Source of the DNA: Bacteroidota bacterium
GTDB taxonomy: Bacteria > Bacteroidota > Bacteroidia > SXHM01
DNA length: 5,862 nucleotides
NCBI GenBank assembly: GCA_005773695.1
Contig: SXHM01000045.1
Coordinates: 1 to 5,862 of the forward strand
Reading direction: 5' to 3'
The first letter of the stretch is position 1, and each line of letters opens with the position of its first letter. The notes beneath the pieces were generated by a model, which had not been told where the DNA came from, did no database searches, and worked only from the letters and a program-made list of their open reading frames with translations. Below, piece after piece: positions 1 to 5,862 of the stretch. A program made the position numbers and the translations under genes.

Positions 1-1
1 G

Positions 2-388
2 AAAGAATTTAATTATCTATTGGCAGGGGATCCGGATACCATGCAAGTTATTTGTATCTCAGGAGAAGCAGAAATTAATAATCAACTTTGGATTGATGAT
101 TTAGGATTAGTTTATAATCCTTCAGTTGGTATTAATGATGCTCCTTCAGGAGAGAGAATAGAGGTTTATCCAAACCCGGTTTCTGAAAATCTGTTTGTTG
201 ACATGTCAGGAATTAATGACTCTAAAATCCTCATTTTTGATATTACAGGCAAAAGAATAGCACAATATAATTTAGAAGAAAAGATAAACAGAATAAACAT
301 TTCTTCCTTTGCTAAAGGACTTTATCTATATCAGGTTATTACTGAAAATAAAGCAACTTTAAACACAGGAAAATTTGTTGTAAAATAA
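2..388 (+). CDS. C-terminal part of a T9SS-secreted surface protein (type A sorting domain), 5' truncated
   Basis: This is the last 128 codons of a gene that begins left of the window. The frame is open from position 2, so an in-frame TTG or ATG near the edge should not be taken as the start. Residues about 26-38 of the fragment (NNQLWIDDLGLVY) look like the final strand of a beta-sandwich ending in a W-x-DD-x-x-L motif, common in carbohydrate-binding or PCMD-like domains of Bacteroidota; this part is tentative. Residues 53-128 form a classical type A sorting domain: IEVYPNP at 53-59, LIFDITGKRI at 77-86, INISSFAKGLYLYQV at 98-112 and the terminal KFVVK. Such domains direct export through the type IX secretion system and are normally removed at the cell surface. 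The catalytic or binding part lies outside the window, so the function is unknown. GC is about 31%, lower than the genes that follow. Confidence 0.9.
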   Translation, partial: KEFNYLLAGDPDTMQVICISGEAEINNQLWIDDLGLVYNPSVGINDAPSGERIEVYPNPVSENLFVDMSGINDSKILIFDITGKRIAQYNLEEKINRINISSFAKGLYLYQVITENKATLNTGKFVVK

Positions 389-411
389 ATAATCATTCCT
401 TTTCATATTTT

Positions 412-445
412 AAGAAGGGACATATATTATGTCCCTTCTTTGTTT
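412..445 (+). terminator. Rho-independent terminator after the T9SS-domain gene
   Basis: A perfect 13-bp stem pairs 412-424 (aagaagggacata) with 428-440 (tatgtcccttctt) around a 3-nt loop, followed by tgttt at 441-445. It starts 23 nt after the stop codon. The pairing is read directly from the sequence. The T tract is short and interrupted by one G, but the T residues at the end of the stem add to it. Because the stem starts with A residues and ends with T residues it could also work in the other direction. Confidence 0.8.
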
Positions 446-516
446 AATCATGTGAATTTTAAAGCGTATGATTTTCCTTTATACAGAAGTATGAATTAGT
501 CCCCGGGTTATTCTCC

Positions 517-524
517 TATCTTTG
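517..524 (+). promoter_or_regulatory. Bacteroidota-type -7 box for the pseudouridine synthase gene
   Basis: TATCTTTG fits the Bacteroidota housekeeping -7 consensus TAnnTTTG exactly. It lies 19 nt before the ATG at 544, which predicts a transcript start near 530 and a leader of only about 13 nt. That leader is A-rich (ttaaataaaaatc) with no Shine-Dalgarno, as expected for this phylum. The -33 element is weak; the best candidate is ttag at 496-499, with a 17-nt spacer. The site lies downstream of the hairpin terminator, so the gene is probably transcribed independently. Confidence 0.6.
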
Positions 525-543
525 CGCTCCTTAAATAAAAATC

Positions 544-1764
544 ATGTCAAAATTCTTTAGACCGGGAAAGCCGGGCGGCAGCAGCAGTAACGATAAACGC
601 GGTGACGGAAAACCGTTCAACAAAAAACCTTTCGGGCGCGGAACCGACAAACCCACTAGCCGAAAAGAATTTGATGCATGGAAAAACCGTTCAGATTCCG
701 ATGAGCCAAAAGAGGCAGGTAAATCATCCGATAAACCCAAATCCCGTTTTGGTGATAAGCCCTTCAAAAAATCATTTGATAAGCCAGCAGGAAAAAGAAC
801 GTTTAAACGCGATGACGATAAACGCGGAGGCTATTTTAAACCTAAAAACGACCGCCCTTTTTCACCGAGAAAAGAATCAGACCAGTGGAGAAAGCGCTCT
901 CCCCGCAAAGATGATATTGAAGATTTTGGTGCATCGGATGACAAACCAAAAACTCCATCTTATGGTCGTCCTTATGATGCCAAAAAGAAATATCAAAGCA
1001 AGAAAAAATTCACAAAAGGTAACTTTGGAAAGCAAGTTGAAAAAGCACCTTCCGATTTAATTCGTCTTAATAAATATCTTGCGAACGCAGGTGTATCATC
1101 AAGACGCGAAGCTGATAAATTGATTGAAAGCGGGGTAGTAACCGTAAACGGAAAAGTAATTACAGAATTAGGCTACAAAATTACTCCGGGTGATGAAGTG
1201 AAATTCGGTGGAGCTATTCTCCGAAAAGAAAAATCAGTTTACATTCTTCTTAATAAACCCAAAGATTACATCACTACCAGCAAAGACCCGCAGGAACGCA
1301 GAACGGTGATGCACCTTATTGAAGGAGCCTGCAAAGAGCGAGTTTACCCGGTTGGCAGATTGGATAGAATGACAACAGGTTTGCTGCTCTTTACCAACGA
1401 TGGTGAAGTAGCAAAACGCCTCACGCATCCATCGCATGGGGCAAAAAAAATGTATCATGTTACACTTGACCAGAACCTGAGTCTTGCCGATATGAAAAGC
1501 ATACAAAGCGGCATTGAACTGGAAGACGGAATAGCAGAAGTAGATGCCATTGAATTTGTTGAAGGTGCCGGTCGTAAAGAAGTAGGTATTGAAATCCACA
1601 GCGGCAGAAACCGTATTGTGCGCAGAATTTTCGAAAAACTCGGTTATAATGTTATTAAACTCGACCGCGTTACCTTTGCAGGACTGACCAAAAAAGATTT
1701 ACAACGCGGTTACTGGCGTCAGCTTTCTGAAAAGGAAGTGGGAATGCTGTTAATGACAAAGTAA
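544..1764 (+). CDS. RsuA/RluB-family rRNA pseudouridine synthase with a basic low-complexity N-terminal extension
   Basis: The protein (406 aa) isomerises a uridine in ribosomal RNA to pseudouridine in the cytoplasm. Residues 1-170 are a low-complexity tail, about 30% Lys/Arg and 15% Asp/Glu, rich in Gly, Ser and Pro with DKPF-type words. Residues about 171-226 form an S4 RNA-binding domain (IRLNKYLANAGVSSRREAD, then VNGKV and PGDEV). The synthase domain follows, with the catalytic motif GRLDRMTTGLLLFTNDG starting at 271, so Asp274 is the predicted nucleophile. LTHP at 293-296 and GRNRIVRRIFEKLGY at 354-368 complete the RsuA/RluB pattern. The catalytic core matches the family's usual size and the extra length is all N-terminal. 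The start is supported by the promoter 19 nt upstream and by the continuous tail composition. RluB (23S rRNA) is more likely than RsuA or RluE, but the target uridine cannot be read from sequence. The 3' end is 3 nt from a convergent gene. Confidence 0.93.
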   Translation: MSKFFRPGKPGGSSSNDKRGDGKPFNKKPFGRGTDKPTSRKEFDAWKNRSDSDEPKEAGKSSDKPKSRFGDKPFKKSFDKPAGKRTFKRDDDKRGGYFKPKNDRPFSPRKESDQWRKRSPRKDDIEDFGASDDKPKTPSYGRPYDAKKKYQSKKKFTKGNFGKQVEKAPSDLIRLNKYLANAGVSSRREADKLIESGVVTVNGKVITELGYKITPGDEVKFGGAILRKEKSVYILLNKPKDYITTSKDPQERRTVMHLIEGACKERVYPVGRLDRMTTGLLLFTNDGEVAKRLTHPSHGAKKMYHVTLDQNLSLADMKSIQSGIELEDGIAEVDAIEFVEGAGRKEVGIEIHSGRNRIVRRIFEKLGYNVIKLDRVTFAGLTKKDLQRGYWRQLSEKEVGMLLMTK

Positions 1765-1798
1765 AAATTACTGCAAACTGCCGTCAAGCCAGGTTGCA
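1763..1798 (-). terminator. Weak candidate terminator for the alpha/beta hydrolase gene
   Basis: Positions 1772-1780 can pair with 1790-1798 (8 of 9 pairs, one mismatch, 9-nt loop). On the minus strand this hairpin is followed by taattttt (1770-1763). The stem overlaps the last codons of the hydrolase gene. It is the only terminator-like structure between the two convergent genes, but the mismatch and large loop make it uncertain. Transcripts from both sides may simply overlap. Confidence 0.25.
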
Positions 1799-2601
1799 AT
1801 GTACTTCAACACGTCTTCTTTTTCCGGTTCGTTGTGTGTTTCGTGATACAAGCCGTTCCATAATTTAAACGTACAGTTCTCTTTTACTTTTCCAGCAAAT
1901 TCTTTTGAACCTTCAGGTGAAGTCAATCGGTCTTCCGTTCCGTGAAAAATAAGTAAGGGCAATTTAAATTCCGAAGCATGTTCTAATGCCCAGTTGCCTG
2001 CTGCATAGGTCTCCACAAAAAAGCGAGCAGAAATCTTATCGTGAACAAGCGGATCATTATCATAAGCCTCTACAACTTTTTTGTCGCGCGAAATTGCAGA
2101 TGAATCCAATTTAGAGCTTTGTGTAAATCCCGGAAAAATATTGTTTACAAATCGTCCCAAAGTAACTTCAAATTTTGGTGGTTCAAACGCCAACTTCAGC
2201 CAGGGCGATGAAGCAATAACGCCAGCAATTTCAGGTTTTCTGTGTAGTGCATAATTCAAAACTACATTACCCCCCATACTGTGTCCGTAAATAAATTTCT
2301 TACTTCCGGGAGCAATTTTTTCTGCCTGTTTCAATAAATCAGAAATACCATCCAGCAACAAATCATAAGAAGGTGTATGCCCGCGACTTCCTCCCGATTT
2401 ACCATGCCCTCTGTGGTCATATGCAATCACTGAATAGCCAGCATTAACAAGATATTCAGCAACGTGAGCATATCGCCCGCTGTGCTCACCCATTCCGTGA
2501 ACAATACAAATAACAGCTTTTGGTTTTGAATCATTTAACCAGCATTGTCCATAAATTTCAACACCGTCAGATGCTGTCCACTTTAAGTCCTGATGTTTCA
2601 T
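1768..2601 (-). CDS. Alpha/beta hydrolase, monoacylglycerol lipase-like (serine hydrolase)
   Basis: The 277-aa protein has the Hydrolase_4/monoacylglycerol lipase pattern. HGMGEHSGRY (35-44) is the oxyanion-hole signature, GHSMGG (106-111) is the nucleophile elbow with Ser108, GTEDRLTSP (221-229) supplies Asp224, and LYHETHNE (251-258) supplies His253. The catalytic triad is thus complete. A cap region lies around residues 134-190. No signal peptide is visible, so a cytoplasmic location is likely. By family it would hydrolyse monoacylglycerols or lysophospholipid-like esters; the true substrate is inferred. The start is placed at the ATG ending at 2601 (MKHQDLKW). An in-frame ATG at 2646 would add 15 unlike residues and lies upstream of the predicted -7 box at 2624-2631, so it would not be transcribed. 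The gene is convergent with the pseudouridine synthase gene and divergent from the EEP-glpK operon. Confidence 0.9.
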   Translation of the reverse strand: MKHQDLKWTASDGVEIYGQCWLNDSKPKAVICIVHGMGEHSGRYAHVAEYLVNAGYSVIAYDHRGHGKSGGSRGHTPSYDLLLDGISDLLKQAEKIAPGSKKFIYGHSMGGNVVLNYALHRKPEIAGVIASSPWLKLAFEPPKFEVTLGRFVNNIFPGFTQSSKLDSSAISRDKKVVEAYDNDPLVHDKISARFFVETYAAGNWALEHASEFKLPLLIFHGTEDRLTSPEGSKEFAGKVKENCTFKLWNGLYHETHNEPEKEDVLKYIATWLDGSLQ

Positions 2602-2623
2602 AGTTTGTGTTTTTGAGGGAGAA

Positions 2624-2631
2624 CAAAAGTA
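2624..2631 (-). promoter_or_regulatory. Bacteroidota-type -7 box for the alpha/beta hydrolase gene
   Basis: Read on the minus strand, the site is TACTTTTG, an exact TAnnTTTG match. It ends 22 nt before the ATG at 2601 and predicts a start near 2617 with a leader of about 16 nt (A-rich, no Shine-Dalgarno). A possible degenerate -33 element, ttctg at 2655-2651, sits 19 nt upstream. This site decides the start codon of the gene. Confidence 0.6.
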
Positions 2632-2666
2632 GTTTTTCCTGCACATTAATCAGAATGAAAAATATC

Positions 2667-2674
2667 TACCTTTG
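2667..2674 (+). promoter_or_regulatory. Bacteroidota-type -7 box for the EEP-hydroxylase-glpK operon
   Basis: TACCTTTG is an exact TAnnTTTG match. It predicts a transcript start near 2681 and a leader of about 85 nt before the ATG at 2766, much longer than the other two leaders in the window. The -33 element is poorly conserved. The site is 35 bp from the opposing -7 box of the hydrolase gene, so the two upstream promoter halves share the same DNA. The leader contains the palindromic repeat pair at 2685-2745. Confidence 0.5.
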
Positions 2675-2684
2675 AAACGCATCT

Positions 2685-2745
2685 CGTCACCATGAACTTA
2701 TTTCAGGGACTTGAATAAAGATGCTGAAACAATTTCAGCATGACG
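2685..2745 (+). repeat. Pair of inverted palindromic units (REP/REPIN-like) in the operon leader
   Basis: Two 26-nt units, 2685-2710 and 2720-2745, are inverted copies of each other around a 9-nt spacer, matching at 18 of 26 positions. The ends are perfect inverted repeats: cgtca at 2685-2689 and tgacg at 2741-2745. Each unit is itself a hairpin. The right one is perfect, with atgctgaaa (2721-2729) and tttcagcat (2733-2741) around loop caa; the left one has a 7-position stem with one mismatch. From memory, intergenic repeats with the words cgtca...ctgaa...ttcag are widespread in Bacteroidota genomes, so this is probably one copy of a dispersed family. The right hairpin followed by gacggttttt also resembles a terminator or attenuator, so a role in the leader is possible. 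Confidence 0.7.
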
Positions 2746-2765
2746 GTTTTTAAATAATAACTCGT

Positions 2766-3827
2766 ATGGAAATCCTGAAAAAAATTCTGAAACTTGTATT
2801 AATGTTTGTTGTGCTTGGCGTAATGTGGATAGCCGGCAATCTGCTTTTCGGAACCATTACCGATTTTAAACCGGAGAAAGAAATATCACTTCAAGTAAGA
2901 GGAAATGCAACAGCCCAGCCCGACAGCATTTTCTCATTTATTAACTGGAACATTGGTTACGGTGGGTTGGGAGAGAAGGCAGATTTTTTTTATGATGGAG
3001 GTAAAATGGTTGTTTCTGCAGAAGAAGATGTGGACAACTATTTAAACGGAATTTACCAATTCGCAAAATCAAACGACAGTGTTGACTTTTTCTTTTTTCA
3101 GGAAGTGGATACCTTGGCGCGCAGAAGCTATCGCATCAATGAGTTGTGGGGACTTTCGCAACAACTTCCAAATTATACTTACTCGTTTGCTGTAAATTAC
3201 GATGTTAAATTTGTCCCCGTTCCTTATACAAATCCTATGGGAAAAGTAGTTGCGGGTCTCGCTTCATTTTCTAAATTCAAACCAACAAATGCAACGCGTT
3301 ATGGTTACGATTCTAATTTTTCGTGGCCTACCAGTATTTATTTTTTAGACAGATGTTTTCTGGTTCATCGCATTGCGCTTGCAAACGGAAAAGAGTTTCT
3401 TGCTATCAACACACACAACTCTGCTTACGACAAAACAGGCGAACTTAAAAAGCGCGAAATGGAAATGCTGCGTGATTTTGTGGTGAAAGAGTTTGAGAAA
3501 GGAAATTATGTAGTTGTTGGTGGCGATTGGAATCAATGTGCTCCCGGTTTTGATGCAAAAACATTCTGGAAATCGGATATTGATATTGCTGAAAATGCCA
3601 ATATTGATATAGCATTTATGCCTGCCGGCTGGAAATGGGCTTACGATAACTCGGTGCCGACTAACCGCAGTTTGTTGTTTCCATTTGATGCAGAAAAAAC
3701 AGACAGAACCGTGATTGACTATTATCTTATTTCGCCAAACCTGGAAGTGTTACAATTGAAAAATGTTGATTTGAAATTCAAATATTCAGATCATCAACCC
3801 GTATTTTTACAAGTGAAAATAAAGTAA
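2766..3827 (+). CDS. Membrane-anchored endonuclease/exonuclease/phosphatase (EEP) family protein
   Basis: The 353-aa protein has a charged start (MEILKKILK) and a hydrophobic segment at about 7-29, a likely N-terminal anchor placing the rest outside the cytoplasmic membrane by the positive-inside rule. The EEP metal-dependent phosphoesterase motifs occur in order: WNIGYGG at 61-67 (Asn62), FQEVD at 111-115 (Glu113), NTHNS at 215-219 (His217), GGDWNQ at 252-257 (Asp254, Asn256), IDYYLISP at 317-324 (Asp318) and SDHQP at 341-345 (Asp342, His343). All expected catalytic positions are present. The superfamily includes DNases, sphingomyelinases and inositol-phosphate phosphatases, so the substrate is open. 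The lipid-related neighbours favour a lipid phosphodiesterase, which is only inference. The gene starts the operon, after an unusually long leader with no Shine-Dalgarno. Its stop is one base before the next ATG. Confidence 0.88.
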   Translation: MEILKKILKLVLMFVVLGVMWIAGNLLFGTITDFKPEKEISLQVRGNATAQPDSIFSFINWNIGYGGLGEKADFFYDGGKMVVSAEEDVDNYLNGIYQFAKSNDSVDFFFFQEVDTLARRSYRINELWGLSQQLPNYTYSFAVNYDVKFVPVPYTNPMGKVVAGLASFSKFKPTNATRYGYDSNFSWPTSIYFLDRCFLVHRIALANGKEFLAINTHNSAYDKTGELKKREMEMLRDFVVKEFEKGNYVVVGGDWNQCAPGFDAKTFWKSDIDIAENANIDIAFMPAGWKWAYDNSVPTNRSLLFPFDAEKTDRTVIDYYLISPNLEVLQLKNVDLKFKYSDHQPVFLQVKIK

Positions 3828-3828
3828 G

Positions 3829-5862
<2,034 letters not shown>

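Noticed and set aside
2..388. Lower GC of the first gene as a sign of horizontal transfer
   Set aside because: Only a 3' fragment is visible, and secreted T9SS proteins are often AT-rich and Asn/Ile-rich; the evidence is too thin.
531..767. Minus-strand open frame of 78 codons opposite the synthase N-terminal tail
   Set aside because: It is Pro/Leu/Ser-rich as expected from the reverse complement of the repetitive tail, and runs back through the synthase start and leader.
591..827. 12-nt direct repeat cgataaacgcgg at 591-602 and 816-827
   Set aside because: Both copies encode the same DKRG word in the low-complexity tail, so this is coding bias rather than an independent DNA element.
602..1060. 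Plus-strand open frame of 152 codons inside the pseudouridine synthase gene
   Set aside because: It is a frame-shifted shadow of the Lys/Asp/Pro-rich tail; it has no recognisable domain, and the overlapping frame continues into conserved S4 and catalytic motifs.
1234..1599. Minus-strand open frame of 121 codons opposite the synthase catalytic domain
   Set aside because: It lies opposite the strongly conserved catalytic region, has no promoter-like box or known motif, and its composition fits an antisense shadow.
2602..2646. N-terminal extension of the alpha/beta hydrolase from the ATG at 2646
   Set aside because: The 15 extra residues (MCRKNYFCSPSKTQT) look unlike the family and the codons overlap the predicted -7 box at 2624-2631.
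2720..2755. Hairpin plus T-run read as a simple rho-independent terminator
   Set aside because: No plus-strand gene ends upstream, since the neighbour is transcribed leftwards, and the hairpin is half of a larger inverted pair; an attenuator role remains possible and is noted with the repeat.

Overview
The window looks like chromosomal DNA from a member of the Bacteroidota. Three things support this: a C-terminal type IX secretion (T9SS) sorting domain on the first gene, promoter -7 boxes of the Bacteroidota form TAnnTTTG ahead of three transcription units, and A-rich leaders with no Shine-Dalgarno sequence before the start codons. I cannot name a genus. Base composition is moderate to AT-rich. 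The first partial gene is about 31% GC by hand count, while lines sampled from the other genes range from about 33 to 53%.

Layout from left to right. (1) Positions 2-388 hold the 3' end of a large secreted or surface protein with a T9SS type A sorting domain, closed by a strong hairpin terminator at 412-445. (2) Positions 544-1764 encode an RsuA/RluB-family rRNA pseudouridine synthase with an unusual 170-residue basic, disordered-looking N-terminal extension, with its own promoter at about 517-524. (3) Convergent with it, only 3 nt away, positions 1768-2601 on the minus strand encode a monoacylglycerol-lipase-like alpha/beta hydrolase. (4) The 164-bp divergent intergenic region at 2602-2765 carries two opposed -7 boxes and a 61-nt pair of inverted palindromes (REP/REPIN-like) between the plus-strand promoter and its first gene. 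(5) From 2766 to the right edge runs a tight plus-strand operon: a membrane-anchored endonuclease/exonuclease/phosphatase (EEP) family protein, then 1 nt later a fatty acid hydroxylase/sterol desaturase family membrane protein closely resembling alkylglycerol monooxygenase, then 8 nt later glycerol kinase (glpK), cut off by the window end.

Functional reading. The first two genes are unrelated to each other and to the rest. The right-hand genes share a possible theme, release and capture of glycerol from lipids: a hydrolase able to free glycerol from monoacylglycerols, an oxygenase that could cleave alkyl-glycerol ethers, and glycerol kinase to trap glycerol as glycerol 3-phosphate. The EEP protein could be a lipid phosphodiesterase, but its substrate cannot be read from sequence. 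I see no mobile element, CRISPR array, tRNA, rRNA or defence system. The most notable points are the possible ether-lipid/glycerol operon, the palindromic repeat pair in its leader, a glycerol kinase lacking the known allosteric loop residues, and the repeat-bearing tail on the pseudouridine synthase.
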